From Symsagittifera roscoffensis (lineage: Eukaryota; Xenacoelomorpha; Acoela; Convolutidae), in contig NC_087062.1 of NCBI RefSeq assembly GCF_963678635.1, positions 14,803,789 through 14,867,788 of the forward strand: a stretch of DNA of 64,000 nt, given 5' to 3'. The notes below the pieces were generated by a model. It had not been told where the DNA came from. It saw nothing but the letters and a program-made list of their open reading frames with translations, and ran no database searches. Each line of letters opens with the position of its first letter. Position 1 is the stretch's first letter. The position numbers were made by a program, and so were the translations under genes. Shown here in pieces: positions 11,311 to 23,944 of the stretch.

Positions 11311-12411
11311 GGGCGAGGATCGAATCGAGGTGGAAATTTTAACCATAACAACCGATGCTATAACTGCGATCAACAAAATTTTACCAGAGAACATTTGGAC
11401 ATATGCCCCGCAAAAGGAGTTACATGCAATTTTTGTCACAAAATTGGACACTTCGAACGTACCTGTAGGGGGAAACGTGGAAATCAGCGAGGACGGGGAG
11501 CTGTAGGGATGATACGTGAGAGTGTTGACGATACTCACCTGGAAAATTCGGCGGATGAAGAAGCGTCACAACATGCAAGTTCCATTGGATGGGTGAACAA
11601 GAATCCAGTGGTGCATTCGTGGGACTCGAGCAGTTCAGACGGAGATTATATGGTAATGGCGATTAAACACAAACGAGTCACGGAATTGAAAGTCGCTGGG
11701 GCACAACTGCCGATTAAATTAATTGGGAAATCCACTCGCGTGTGGATCGACAGCGGGTCTCCGATTTCAATTTTCACTATTGGGGAATTGCGGAAAACTT
11801 TGGGAACTTCCGTAGTAAAATTGGATAACCTTACAGAAGAGGACAATGCATTTCGGGATTATGGGAACAATCCACTACAGATGATTGGAACAATGGCAGT
11901 AACAATACAATCCAATGGCTGGAAGATACAGGCGAGGATAAAAGTAATCGGAGGGAACCGACCATCAATCATTGGACGAGATCTGATGCCCCAATTAGGA
12001 CTGCAGTTGGTGCAACAAACACCGGGGGACCAGATCATGTCCATTGGAGAGGAAAATCAGGACGCACTGGAATCGGAGGGAGAGTTGGACTCCTGGCAAT
12101 CCTACTTTAGTAAGCAGTTTTCAAACCTTTTTAATAGGGTAGGGAAAATAAGAAACTACAAAGTCCAAGCTGAATTTTTTGAAAATCTCACCCCAGTAAA
12201 ACAGAAGGGACGTCGAGTTCCGATTTCATTACAAGAAAAAGTGGATAATGAAATTGACAAACTTTTGAAACAAGGTCATATCGAAAAACTAACAGAATGC
12301 TCGGACAAGTATTTTGTATCCCCAATAGTAATAACCGTGAAAAAAGATGGGTCCGTGAAACTAGCGCTAGAGTCGAGGGAATTAAATAAGCAAGTGCATA
12401 AGAATGCATAG
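11311..12411 (+). pseudogene. pol: Gypsy pol N-terminal part, copy 1, truncated by the duplication junction
   Basis: In frame with gag after its TAA comes an atypical zinc knuckle (CYNC, nine residues, H, then C) and a standard CCHC knuckle (CNFCHKIGHFERTC). An aspartic protease follows with active site WIDSGSP near 11745 and the GRDLMPQLG flap/core block near 11978. The start of RT follows (FVSPIVITVKKDGSVKLAL near 12320). The frame ends at 12409-12411, just past the 12405/12406 break, where the next duplication unit begins. RT palm, RNase H and integrase are missing, so this copy cannot be autonomous. Confidence 0.85.
12406..12410. other. 5-bp filler at the tandem duplication junction
   Basis: Copy 1 of the Gypsy pol stops matching copy 2 after CATAAGAAT. 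The bases GCATA follow, and then the unit restarts with GTCACGTCTG, the sequence found at 2334. The five bases match neither parent flank. Both parent sites share AAT next to the break. Short filler plus microhomology is typical of end-joining or template switching. Confidence 0.8.
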
Positions 12412-14770
12412 TCACGTCTGTCAGTTCAGAAAATTGCGACATGTTTCATAATTTAAGCAAAATTGAACATAGTCAATCGAAGATAAAAAAAGAAATGAAC
12501 GCTAGTAAACAAAAAAACAATGACTTTCTTGAAAAAATCTCAACTTTCGAATTTCAAAGAATTGAATAGATGCCCTTCAAGCCCTTTGAATTTCTAGAAC
12601 AATTCATGATTGCCGCTTTCTTGATAACATCAACCCAACTAGAGAAAACGGGCTCAAAAAGTAAAGTTTTTATTCCGCTGGAATTCTAAAAATTAACTTC
12701 CTTTTTCGAAACTAGAAATCGCTCACTTTTTTCGCGCCATTTCCACATTCGCTCTAGGAGAGTGCTATTTACGTCACTTTCAGCAGATTAATTTCAACTG
12801 AACTCAAGAAAAGCATATATACCTAAGTGAATTCATAAATGCATCAATATGTATGAATGCACATCTCTAGTTATTAGAGACTTCTAAGACTTTTCCTGAA
12901 AAAAAACAAACAAAAATCAGCAAGACCTATATAAGAGTCTTCACTACGTTCGATACTCTTAAACATTCAATCGGTTTCAAAATGAACAGAAATTGATTAT
13001 CAAAAAACTCACATCAAATAAATTCATTTCTTGCATAAACGTTGAAAAACTGCGCTTCAACTTTATGAAAATTTTAATTGCCCGAACTATTATTAACTTG
13101 AACTAAAGGCATGCTCAATACTGAAACTATTCAAGCTGGAACTATGTCTTGACGCATCAGTCTCAATGATACAATATTTAACCTCCTGTTAAATCAGCAT
13201 TACTACTCAATCAACTATTAACCTATTTACTCAGAAACTACTCCAATTGAACTAACCGGAATTAAACCTCAGTGCTTAACAGTGTTTTTTAATTAACAGC
13301 GTTTTTTAACATTTCAACGTGCAATACTGTATAAAATTCCTGAGCTGTAAAAAAAAGCCAACGCTGATCTCACTAACTCAATTACGGCACTGTGTCACTT
13401 AGCTAGGTCGTTTTCTTCCAGCCTTCTTTGATTCAGTTCTCTCTCTGCTGAGATTCAACTATCCGCTATCTTCGTAATAATCGTTTTCTGATTGATGAGA
13501 ACCAAACTTCAGCTCTCTTAGTGTAATTGTTATGCCTAAGAGTAGGCTCCTTCTATTATGTCTGTCTATTTGAGTTTCAGTTTCAGATAGAATTATGTTG
13601 TTTCCTAAAAATCCTGACGTTTTTAGTATTTCCTATGCAAGGTTTTGCACGATAATATCTCTGTTACGATTCTATACGCCACGTTCGAGATGGGCAACTC
13701 CATTGAGTTGTAGCAATCTCATTTCAACCCTAGATGTGTTAAATCAACCAACTTCACAAGAATTTTATTTATATATCCCCTTTTAAAACCTCATAGTTAA
13801 TTCACCCTTCGGCCTCCGTGGCAAGAGGGAGGTCCCTTCGAAAAGTAGTTACTGTCTATATTCTAAGTCTAACCGAGCATTCTAGCTACCAGGGAAAAGA
13901 AGTTCCTCCAACGTCTTACCTACCAAGATTTATTCCAGTTTTATGGTCCATTTTCACTTTTTCAGGGAGAGGGCTAAAAACCCCGGAAGGAGCTGCCTGA
14001 GGCCGTTGGTCCACAAGGCTTTATTCAAGTTTGGTATCTTGTTTCAGTTCAGCTATTAAATCCAATATGCCCTTCCTCATTATTTCAAGTATTTTGCCCC
14101 TTTCGAGTTTACCGGATTTGGTTCAAAAATATAACACATATATCCTGCTACTATTTAGCATATTCTGAAGTTTCAACTCGCTACGTAAATGTAGGGATGA
14201 GGAATGACTGCCGGACTTCGGGTGCGGACTATTTAATCAGGGGCTAAAATCTGAAATAGGGGTCCAGGGGGTCTACTGTGCTAATCTTGAGCCTTCCTCA
14301 ACTAAGTCTACAACACACTAAATTTGATCCCCGTTCCACCGTTAATTACTGAGTTTTATCAGGGCAATTTGCATTCTCGGGAACCGCCAACACTCGGACC
14401 GGTTGTCCTTGTCTGGATTTTTGCAAGCCCCGGCCATGACCGTCCTAGCATTTTAAATTCCCAATGGGGATAGGTGTATTCAGTTTTACATCCCCTCTAA
14501 ACTCTTCGCAGATGAGACAATATGCTTCGACCTTTCTACCGAAGCTTAATGACCAGTCAATTCTAAGCTACATGCAACTCATTATCTTCTCTACCGCGTA
14601 TCCTTTAGTCACATTTATTATAATGCACTAGAAAACCTACGAGGGTTATCCAAACGACAATGGTACCCTTAAAGATCGGGAGGTACTTTCCCTTTATATT
14701 AAGAGATGGGCAGCCCGACGCTTACCGTCGAAATGTCTCCAAGTTTACGTTTTGGCGACTTAAATTATAT

Positions 14771-14941
14771 CATGATCGCAAAGTGGTTTTACAAGACGGG
14801 AATGTTTAATCGACTCTACCAGTGCATGACTTCAAGCGAAAACATCGAGGATGGTACTATCGATTGGAGCATGAAACCCGTACAAAGTATCACGTCGAAA
14901 ACCTGCGTCCAGCGGTGTACCTTCGTAAGCCTAGACTTTAA
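14771..14941 (+). pseudogene. Possible integrase C-terminal remnant (unit 2)
   Basis: Duplicate of the relic at 4696-4866, with the same internal stop and the same Tyr/Arg-rich reading. Its presence in both copies reflects the recent duplication and is not evidence of selection. Confidence 0.3.
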
Positions 14942-16120
14942 AACTCTACAAAATATTTTGACAATATCAAACTGCTGAAAGGTACAGGTCAACGGTAAAC
15001 ATAGCCAACAGACAGTTGGAAAACATTCTATGAACGCAAACACAAGGAAGCAGAAAAAATGCTGACTTGTTTTTTAAAAGAATTTCAGCTTTTCAAATTC
15101 AAAGAAAAAAATTATGGCCTTACATAAATTTCCAGGACAACGACACTTTTTTGATGATATTCACGAACAATTTTTTGTGACCTTTACACTTTTGCTGTTC
15201 GATACTGGAGTTTGCCTTGCTTTTTAACAAAAAAATAGTTTAAATTGAAAAAAAAAAATAAAAACAAAATTAAAAACGAGAATTGAAATGAAAGATATGT
15301 GAGCGCTCACATAATAAAAAGAACAGAGAACAAACCCGAAAAAATTGAACAAAGACAGATAAATTAAACAGCTAGATAAATTACAAAAAGACACGAACGC
15401 TGTTCAGAAAAAAAAACCGCTAACTGATTTATACTCAGCAATAATTATTAAGAGATAAATTACTCAGCGATAATCAAAGCGATACAAATTAGGTAGACGC
15501 CAATTAAACTGAAAAATTGAGTTCTTGAGCCGTAAAAATTTTGCGCCAATTAAGAACTCGAATTTTTCAGCCAGCCCCCTTGGCGCATACAGATGCAAAA
15601 AACCGTTCTCACCTTCACGACGTTAGCTGAGTCTTTAAACCTAAGCAAATCATTTAAACAGATTAATTTTAGAGTCTGTATTGGAACAAACAAGAACAGT
15701 TTAATCGCAGAGTCGGAAATTTGAATCAACAACGCATATTTGGAGACAACATTTGAAGACAACGCATATTTGGATCGGAAAATGCTCAAAAATGTCTGTT
15801 ATCAAATGTCTATCACACCGAAGTAGAATAGGGGAAATAAATTATTATCGCCAAATGAAAAAAAAATAGTTGAAAGATGTTGATAGGAAAAAGTCATGAG
15901 CCTGATTTGATAACAATTGCTAATCGAAAGTATAAATAGGGAAAACTAAAAAGAACGATGTACCCAATTATACATCTTTTCCTAAGGCCATATCGGCTTT
16001 TCCACAAAAATAAGGTGTAACTGTCTATGCAGGGAAAAATTTTATAAACCATTAACATCAGAATTGCGCAGTTATTGAAAAAAATACAAGAAACGATCGA
16101 AACCACAAAAATTAAAATTT

Positions 16121-18288
16121 TTTATAACATAACATTTTTTCTACTAAAGTTAGGGCGTAAAGTTCCGCAAACTTTTAAGAGTGAGCCTGTAGGCGCGGCG
16201 CCACTTATGCAGGGAAGATTCCCATAACCTCTTTCATCTATTGAACTGTAAATCTCAGATTTGTCAGGGTAGCTTTCAAGAATGAAAAAAAAAAACTGCA
16301 AACCGTGAAAAATGACCTTTTCCCAAAAATAACAAGTTTTTCTTAAAACAACTAAGGATTTGCTGTTTCTACAGGAAAAATTCTCGTAATCGTTTCCTTC
16401 GATCGGACCCTTAATCTCAGATTTGGTAAATCGTAAGAAATAATACAATTGACTTTACCGAAGGATATAACTTTTTTGTATAAGAAAATAGGTCAGAGCC
16501 AATATTGCAGCAAAGAACCGCCCATTCTGTTATTTCGACTGACCCACCAATCTGAGAAGTGGGAAGGTAGTCTTCGAGAAAAATCAAGTTTTCAAAAAAC
16601 GGTCAACGGTTAAAATATATGACTTTTCCGACAGCCACAACCCACATCTTTTTTTAATTTAAGATCACGGCCGCTTGTGAAGGTAGGATTCCCACAAGCG
16701 GGTTTTTGGTATTGAATGCTCACCGTGATTGACAGGATTAGAAAAAAAAAACGGTTAGAAAAATTATTCCGAACAATTAATCCTTTAATCCTAGCTATCT
16801 CAATTAATTCTTTAATCCTAGATTTGAGCCTGTAGTTTTTGAGAGCAGTCGAAAAGTTTTAACTATCAGAAATTTGGTTGGTCGTAGGACCATAAACTTT
16901 TGTGTACAAAAATTTGGACTTAGCCGCTGATTCAAGTGAGCTTCCCGCAACACGTTTTATAACGAATCCAAAATCTCAAAACAGCGGTGTGACAAAAAAA
17001 AACATGAAAAAGACACAAAAAAATGAGTCAAAAATGAGACACAGAGGCGAAGCTGCGCTTCTCAAACGCTAGCGAGAGCACAAAAAAGCAGATCTATAGA
17101 GAGCAACTATATCGACAAAATCAACTTGATTTATTTTTATTTTAAATTTTTCCGATTTACAAAAAGTTGAATATTATACAGGGACAAGTGCGCGAAATCG
17201 GTCCTTGAAAAAATTATAAGCCAATGCATCAAATGGTTCATTGAATCTGCTAGATTAGTTGTAAGCCTGGAAAAGGTTATTATATAATCTAGATTATTAC
17301 ATCAACTAGATTATTATATAACCAAAAACACTATTATACAAACTAGGATAACAAGCTAAGTTATTATATCAACTAGATTAGTATACACAGAGGCGAAGCA
17401 GAGCTTCGCACTACTTGCAAAATAAGAAGAAAAAAAACAAGTCCAAAAAAATGTAGAAAACAACTGGGTGAATTAAAACGTTCGTATATTTCGATAAAAA
17501 GAAACTAGAGGCCTGAAGCTGTAGGAACGTATTTGATACGTTTTGAATTTGTTGTACTGATGTGGGGGAAAATGCGTAACTTCAAAAGTTGACTTTGCCC
17601 AAAACCTTAGTTGTTCAACTAAAATAAATAAGAGCAAAAACTTAGATATGGGAGTTTTCCCAAGGACATAAGGTTTCTATCAGAAAAATTTAAGGAGTCG
17701 CTGCTTCAGCAAAAAAAAATCTAACAACCGGATTTCCCATTGAACTTTTCATCTCAGACTGGATGGTGTAGCTTTTAAGAACACTCAAAAAAATTCCGAA
17801 AAAACAGTCAGAAAATCAAAAAACTTCCGAAACCCATAACGGTTTTCAGCAAAAAGCAGGTCGTTGCCGCTAAAGTAGAAAAGATTCGCCAAAAACCGGG
17901 TTGCTCGATTGAACACTTAATCTCAGAATTGGCCGGTAGTTTTTGAGGAAGTAAAAAGTTTCCGAAAACTAGTCAAAGTTTCAAAAATTTGACTTTTAGA
18001 GAGCCATAAAAGTGCATGAAAACGCTTAACAAATTTGAAAAATTATTATTTCTGACAGTCATAGCTTTTGTGTAAAAATATGGGCGTAGCCGCTTTCGCA
18101 GAAACAATTCATGCAAACTTTAATTCGATTGAACCCAAAAACTCAAATATGAGAGAATAGTTCGCGAGAAAAAATCAAATATTTCGGACAACCGTGAATG
18201 AATTGATCATTACTTTTCCGAAAACCATAAGTTTTCCTTTTAAAAAAATTGAGCGTATACGCGTAAAACATTTCCACACGTTTTCAAC
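16121..18288. repeat. Degenerate ~150 bp tandem array, left arm (unit 2)
   Basis: Copy of 6050-8215 inside the second duplication unit, with the same succession of modules and only small indels in A/T runs. Confidence 0.75.
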
Positions 18289-19411
18289 TTGCTTTGTTAT
18301 TGAATTTTAGCAACTTGGAGGTTTCTTAGCAGTTGGACTAGAAATAAAGCCCTCAATTTTGCATCCTAAGGTCCGTGGTTTGAATACTAGCCGGTCTTTG
18401 TTCTTTTTGTTCCGACCATTGAAAATGGGGAGGAACTTCGTAATCGAGCGTGCTTTTTTGTTGTTGTTGTTTCCCGCGCAATCGGACTGAGTTGAGTGAA
18501 ATATCATATCAAGGCCCTTTCAGTCGTGATTCGAACGAAACTTTAAAATGCCCGAAAAAATCCCAATGTCAAAAAAACGTTTTGAATTTTTTTTTGTTTA
18601 TCCTCTCTTTTTGAGCTAGTTAAGCGATCGAGTAACGTTCGTTATGTATAAAACTACCAATTTATGCAAAAAATTAAATAATTTTACCGAAGCAAAAAAT
18701 AATTTTGAAAGCCTTATTGAACGCTACCACGAACTGGATCGACATTTTTTAGAAAGGCAAAAATCTTTCGATAATATTTGAAGTTTTTAGTGCAAAAAAT
18801 TGAAAAATTTTCATTTTTTTCATTATTCAAGTTTTCGGAAAAAGTTTTCGGAACATTGTGCTACTTGCACAGAAACAGGCTATCCTTGTTTCAGTATGCA
18901 TGCAATTGACATTTTTTTTCGGTAAAAATTGATTGCTCGGACTTTCGTTTATCTACTCAATTTCTGTCGGCTTAGCTGCTACATCACGGATTATTGTCGT
19001 GTTGGAAGCAAGTATCGTGGAACTTGAATAGTTTTAAGTAAAATCAATTTTTCGGCTGATCTGGTCGCTGCTCAATGATTGTCGAATTTGTTTCCTCCGC
19101 TTCGTTGGTTTTGTTCCGTTGCTAATTTAAACTTCAAATGTGTTGCTTGGCATGTTTGCATAGAGTTCCTGTGTGATAAAAACAGGATTTATGAAAATGT
19201 ATGGGATTTGGGATTGAATTGTTTTTACTTCATTTTTTTTGAGACTCTTCGGAAATTCTTCTTTTTTCTTGCAAAATTTTAGTTTTTTTACGAAAAATAT
19301 TGTGCCTATTTTCAAAGAAACTATCAGTAAACACTCGCCTTTTTTCCCGTATACCTGAATAATCTCCTAGTCTCTATCTACTTAACCTCTGTATACAGCC
19401 TACAAAAAGGC

Positions 19412-20207
19412 CTGAGGGAATATTTGACCCATATTTTGAAATTTTTTTGGTTTTCTCAAAAAATATCTTCCCAAATCTAAGATTTTGATTTCAATGAATG
19501 ATGCCGATTGAATTGACAAGTGAGCAAGAAGTCGTGATAATAGAAGAAACTAACTTCTGGAAAAAAAAAGCAAAGACTAGAAAACGGTTACATTTTGAAA
19601 GCAGGAGGAGCTCAGATAACTATTCCATTTGAGGGAATAACTGCTTTCCTTATGAAAACAAATAAAAATGAGAGAAATGAAATCAAAGAACTAACAGATG
19701 GACTGAGCAGGATGACAATTACGAACAAAACAGAAAAAAGAAGATCGCTAAACTAGAGGCTTTGCAGAGGAAGATAGCGATCCATTAATCATAAATATTT
19801 TTACACACATTAATCGCCCTTGGAACTTTCGAAAATTTTGCGTTTTCTCGAAAGCTATCTACCCATATCTGAAAATTGGGGTTCAAACCAAACAAAGGGT
19901 TGCTGGAAGCTCCTTTGCATACGCTCAATTTTTTTTAAAAAATAAAATTTATGGCTTTCGGAAAAGTAATGTTCAATTCATTGACGATTGTCCGAAACAT
20001 TTGATTTTTTCTCGCGAACTACTCTCCCATATTTGAGTTTTTGGGTTCAATAGAAATTAAAGTTTGCATCAGTTGTTTCTGCGAAAGCGGCTACGCCCAT
20101 ATTTTTACACAAAAGCAATGACTGTCGGAAATATGAAAGTTTTTTTATTTGCTAAGCGTTTTTATGCTTTTTCTCGATAACTTTCCTGCCAAACCTGATA
20201 TCAAGTA
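19412..20207. repeat. Inverted right arm of the module array (unit 2)
   Basis: Copy of 9340-10135 inside the second duplication unit. It again pairs in inverse orientation with the left arm of its own unit. Confidence 0.7.
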
Positions 20208-20372
20208 GCAGAATGTTCCGACCCTTCTCTTAAAATACACAACAATATTTTTTTTCCTAAGCATATTTGACAGTTAAAGGACAACAGTTTTTGCAAAAGA
20301 AGTACCAGAAAAACAAAAATCGCAGTTTTCCGAATTGTTGAAGTTTTTGATTTCGAAAAGGCGCTAAAAAAA

Positions 20373-20596
20373 CTCCATAATTAACTTTACTCGAGTAAAT
20401 ATGAGTTTTCACGGCTGAAAATAAGCTATTGTTTTCTATTAAGCTATTAAAATAAGCAAATTGAAAGCCTGCCCACTCGTTTTGCTCCATAATTAACTTT
20501 GCTCGAGTAAATATGAGTTTTCACGGCTGAAAATAAGCTATTGTTTTCTATTAAGCTATTGAAATAAGCAAATTGAAAGCCTGCCCACTCGTTTTG
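20373..20596. repeat. Two 112-bp tandem repeats upstream of Gypsy copy 2
   Basis: Same pair of repeats as at 10301-10524. Here 8 extra bases (CCGTTTTG) separate the end of the second repeat from the TTTTCAACA that precedes the primer-binding site. Confidence 0.8.
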
Positions 20597-20615
20597 CCGT
20601 TTTGCATTTTCAACA

Positions 20616-20633
20616 TGGCGCAGTCAGCAGTCT
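20616..20633 (+). promoter_or_regulatory. Putative tRNA primer-binding site, Gypsy copy 2
   Basis: Identical TGGCGCAGTCAGCAGTCT preceded by TTTTCAACA, at the same place relative to gag as in copy 1. Confidence 0.55.
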
Positions 20634-20697
20634 CAGGTGGGGGAAGAATCCATTGGGCATTACGGGATTCTGGCCGCCGAAATGTACGGAACCGCCT

Positions 20698-21390
20698 ATG
20701 ATGTGGGAATTCTGGATTAACCGATTCCAATGGGGAATGGTAGCTAAGCAATCAATAAACCCGAAGAACTACTATTACGCAGCGACTCTCTCAGCCGCTC
20801 AAGTTACAGCTTTGCCCGCGGAAGTAGATGGTAAGAAACGACTGGAGTCAGAACAAGTATTAATTTCCAACCTGTATTTGTGTAGGGGAAAGGGGCAAGA
20901 CGAACCTCATAAAAGACGACCGCATCTGGATCTCTCGACGATTCGTTACCCACGGATGATAGACGCACTGGAAACGGAATTTAAGAAAGAAAGAAACGAA
21001 ACTTATGAGACATACCAGCTCCTCTCGCGAAAACAGTTTATTAACGAAAGTCTGGAGCAATTCCATTCAGTATTGAGTGGATTGGCGGCGCGGTGCAATT
21101 TTGGAACACTGGAGGACCGGATATTAAGGGATGTATTCATCGTCAATATGAATAATCGCGAAGCACAGAAGGAACTATGCAGGTCGACGAAAACACCGGA
21201 GGAGGTTTACAGGATAGCTCTCTCGTACGAGAGGGGTAACAAATACGCTTCATCCTATGTTGCCACGGGATCGGTGGGAGCCCAAGGATCGTCATCAGGA
21301 GGCGGCGGAATCCAGATCAAATCTGAACCAGTCGGAATCATCCGCGGAGGTTATCGGAACAATCGCGCAAGGGGCCGGGGCTCATACTAA
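20698..21390 (+). CDS. gag: Gypsy gag, copy 2
   Basis: Same product as the copy at 10618-11310, with only one or two silent or minor differences seen (for example T/C near 21240). It has the same capsid start FWINRF, capsid helices and Arg/Gly-rich RNA-binding tail, and the same in-frame TAA at 21388-21390 ahead of the zinc knuckles. It lies 65 bp after the end of the putative primer-binding site, as expected for the first ORF of an LTR element. Confidence 0.75.
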   Translation: MMWEFWINRFQWGMVAKQSINPKNYYYAATLSAAQVTALPAEVDGKKRLESEQVLISNLYLCRGKGQDEPHKRRPHLDLSTIRYPRMIDALETEFKKERNETYETYQLLSRKQFINESLEQFHSVLSGLAARCNFGTLEDRILRDVFIVNMNNREAQKELCRSTKTPEEVYRIALSYERGNKYASSYVATGSVGAQGSSSGGGGIQIKSEPVGIIRGGYRNNRARGRGSY

Positions 21391-22605
21391 GGGCGAGGAT
21401 CGAATCGAGGTGGAAATTTTAACCATAACAACCGATGCTATAACTGCGATCAACAAAATTTTACCAGAGAACATTTGGACATATGCCCCGCAAAAGGAGT
21501 TACATGCAATTTTTGTCACAAAATTGGACACTTCGAACGTACCTGTAGGGGGAAACGTGGAAATCAGCGAGGACGGGGAGCTGTAGGGATGATACGTGAG
21601 AGTGTTGACGATACTCACCTGGAAAATTCGGCGGATGAAGAAGCGTCACAACATGCAAGTTCCATTGGATGGGTGAACAAGAATCCAGTGGTGCATTCGT
21701 GGGACTCGAGCAGTTCAGACGGAGATTATATGGTAATGGCGATTAAACACAAACGAGTCACGGAATTGAAAGTCGCTGGGGCACAACTGCCGATTAAATT
21801 AATTGGGAAATCCACTCGCGTGTGGATCGACAGCGGGTCTCCGATTTCAATTTTCACTATTGGGGAATTGCGGAAAACTTTGGGAACTTCCGTAGTAAAA
21901 TTGGATAACCTTACAGAAGAGGACAATGCATTTCGGGATTATGGGAACAATCCACTACAGATGATTGGAACAATGGCAGTAACAATACAATCCAATGGCT
22001 GGAAGATACAGGCGAGGATAAAAGTAATCGGAGGGAACCGACCATCAATCATTGGACGAGATCTGATGCCCCAATTAGGACTGCAGTTGGTGCAACAAAC
22101 ACCGGGGGACCAGATCATGTCCATTGGAGAGGAAAATCAGGACGCACTGGAATCGGAGGGAGAGTTGGACTCCTGGCAATCCTACTTTAGTAAGCAGTTT
22201 TCAAACCTTTTTAATAGGGTAGGGAAAATAAGAAACTACAAAGTCCAAGCTGAATTTTTTGAAAATCTCACCCCAGTAAAACAGAAGGGACGTCGAGTTC
22301 CGATTTCATTACAAGAAAAAGTGGATAATGAAATTGACAAACTTTTGAAACAAGGTCATATCGAAAAACTAACAGAATGCTCGGACAAGTATTTTGTATC
22401 CCCAATAGTAATAACCGTGAAAAAAGATGGGTCCGTGAAACTAGCGCTAGAGTCGAGGGAATTAAATAAGCAAGTGCATAAGAATAAACACCAAATGCCA
22501 AATATTGAAGAACTAATGGACACAGTGGGGCAAACGATCAGCGAGAAAAAAACAGGAGACATATATTTTACCACGAAGGATCTAACATATTCATATGGCC
22601 AATAA
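21391..22605 (+). pseudogene. pol: Gypsy zinc knuckles, protease and RT fingers, copy 2
   Basis: It continues the gag frame after TAA. Domains in order: two zinc knuckles (21445-21550), aspartic protease with WIDSGSP near 21825 and IIGRDLMPQLG near 22055, a linker, and RT fingers with FVSPIVITVKKDGS near 22390 and the ELMDTVGQTISE / TTKDLTYSYGQ block to 22602. The frame then hits TAA at a frameshift inside RT motif A. The residues around KLALESRELN and MPNIEEL mark the widespread metazoan Gypsy subgroup that has this sequence instead of the R-x-x-x-DYRxLN form. Confidence 0.85.
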
Positions 22606-22841
22606 ACGCTGAAACAAGTGTACAATGTAATTTTTCTCTCATTGGAGGCCGCTCAACGGGCACGTACCGGTTCAAGACCTGATTCTACGGTCTAACTACA
22701 ATGCCCGCGGAATTTCAGCGCGCAATGGATTGCATACTCGCAGAATATCCGCAGGCGCACGCGTTCATTGACGATATTTTGGTAGTAACCAAGGGAACCG
22801 CGATAGACCATATAGCAACAGTAGAGAAAATCTTTTAAAAA
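22606..22841 (+). pseudogene. pol: Gypsy RT palm, broken, copy 2
   Basis: After the frameshift, the RT palm is readable in a shifted frame: a GGRSTGTYRFK block, FYGLTTMPAEFQ, and the catalytic FIDDILV box near 22770. Two in-frame stops occur (TGA in the TYRFK-x-FYG block near 22679 and TAA near 22837), both consistent with single-base changes. With three lesions within 250 bp the RT is dead in this copy. Confidence 0.8.
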
Positions 22842-23402
22842 TTGGATCGGGAAAATATGTCCCTCAAACTAACGAAATGTAAATTCGCCCAAAGGGAATG
22901 CGAATGGCTAGGCCATAAAATAACATCAACTGGAATAACTCCATTGGTCAGAAAAACAGAACCAATAGAGGCACTAACGCCGCCGCGAACTCTGTCGCAG
23001 CTAAAATCGTTCATGGGGTCAATACACAGTCTGCACAAGTATCTACCGGCGTTAGCTGAATCATCCGCGCCGTTGCGACCTTTATTAAGTAAAAACAATG
23101 AATCCATTTGGACCCCCGAATGTCAGAACGCGTTCGAAAATCTTAAGAAACAAGTGTCAAATATTGTTGAATTACGACATTTCGATATCCATAAAGACAT
23201 TCGTATAGTGTGTGATGCAAGCCACAACGGGCTCGGTGCGGTTTTGGAACAGTTAGGACCAGAAGGGTGGCGCCCCACTTCGTTTGCCTCGCGATACCTT
23301 AACGAAGCGGAAAAGAAATATTCAACAAACGAATTGGAGATGTTGGCAGTTGTGTGGGGGGCTGAATATTTTCGAAATTATATACTGGGTCAAGTTTTTT
23401 GA
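22842..23402 (+). pseudogene. pol: Gypsy RT thumb and RNase H, copy 2
   Basis: Contains the RT connection (SLKLTKCKFAQREC, LGHKITSTGI), the FMGSIHSLHKYLPALAE block, and RNase H with IVCDASHNGLGAVL (first acidic residue), NELEMLAVVWGAEYFR (Glu) and the end of motif LGQVF. The frame breaks at a T run at 23396-23401 and the third RNase H acidic motif TDHKAL follows in the next frame. Confidence 0.85.
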
Positions 23403-23914
23403 TCGTTACCGACCACAAAGCGTTAATATCCCTTTTAAATGGTAATAATAAGAAAAATAAAATGATGTTTAGCTGCTTAACGCGTTGGCTAGATCGGCTG
23501 ATTCCCTTTGATTTTCGATTTGAACATAAACCAGGGGCTAAAATCGGGCTGGCGGACTACTTATCACGTCATCCAAGTAGAGAAGCAACGCCAATTAGTA
23601 CGTATGATAACATGTTTACTGTGGCAAAGATCAAATTAATTTGCATCGCTCTCGGTTTTAATACATCCAAGGGATACAAATCATCCAATAATAAATCCAA
23701 GGGACCAATTTGCACAACGGAAAGTAAGAAATCTATAAATAGATTGGAAGTTTCGTCACGAAATGAATCGGTAGAGGGCGGAAAAAGATGTAAGCAGAAT
23801 TCAACCAATCACGCCCAAGCACATGGTTTGAGCCGACGGCTACGCGAAATACGCACTGGATTAGTTGGTGCTATTATTAAATCGGAAGAAAGTTGTCTTA
23901 AATCATCCAATTGA
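23399..23914 (+). pseudogene. pol: Gypsy RNase H C-terminus and linker, copy 2
   Basis: Begins with IVTDHKALISLL, the last RNase H motif, shifted one frame from the previous piece by the T run. The tether block LTRWLDRLIPFDFRFEHKPG and GLADYLSRHP then connect to integrase, as in most Ty3/Gypsy elements. The rest is a Lys/Ser-rich spacer without a recognisable domain, ending in TGA. Confidence 0.8.
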
Positions 23915-23944
23915 AAAACTAAAATTTCTTAATCTAAATTCGAA

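Larger units (their letters stand above)
2334..12405. repeat. First copy of a ~10.07 kb tandem duplication
   Basis: The sequence from 2334 recurs from 12411 with an offset of 10,077 falling to about 10,070 through small indels. I followed the match along the whole unit and saw only scattered single-base differences and short homopolymer changes. The unit runs from about 130 bp upstream of the kinase start codon, through repeat-rich noncoding DNA, into the pol ORF of a Gypsy element. Because the copies are nearly identical the duplication is recent, or it is an assembly duplication of two haplotypes. Confidence 0.95.
12411..22484. repeat. Second copy of the ~10.07 kb tandem duplication
   Basis: Head-to-tail copy of 2334-12405. 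Differences I noticed include C for T near 12737, shorter A runs near 12900, a 6-bp deletion near 16065 (equivalent to 5990-5997), and an 8-bp insertion near 20595 just before the Gypsy primer-binding site. At its right end the Gypsy pol frame continues instead of breaking, so this copy holds the original arrangement and copy 1 was added upstream. Confidence 0.95.
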
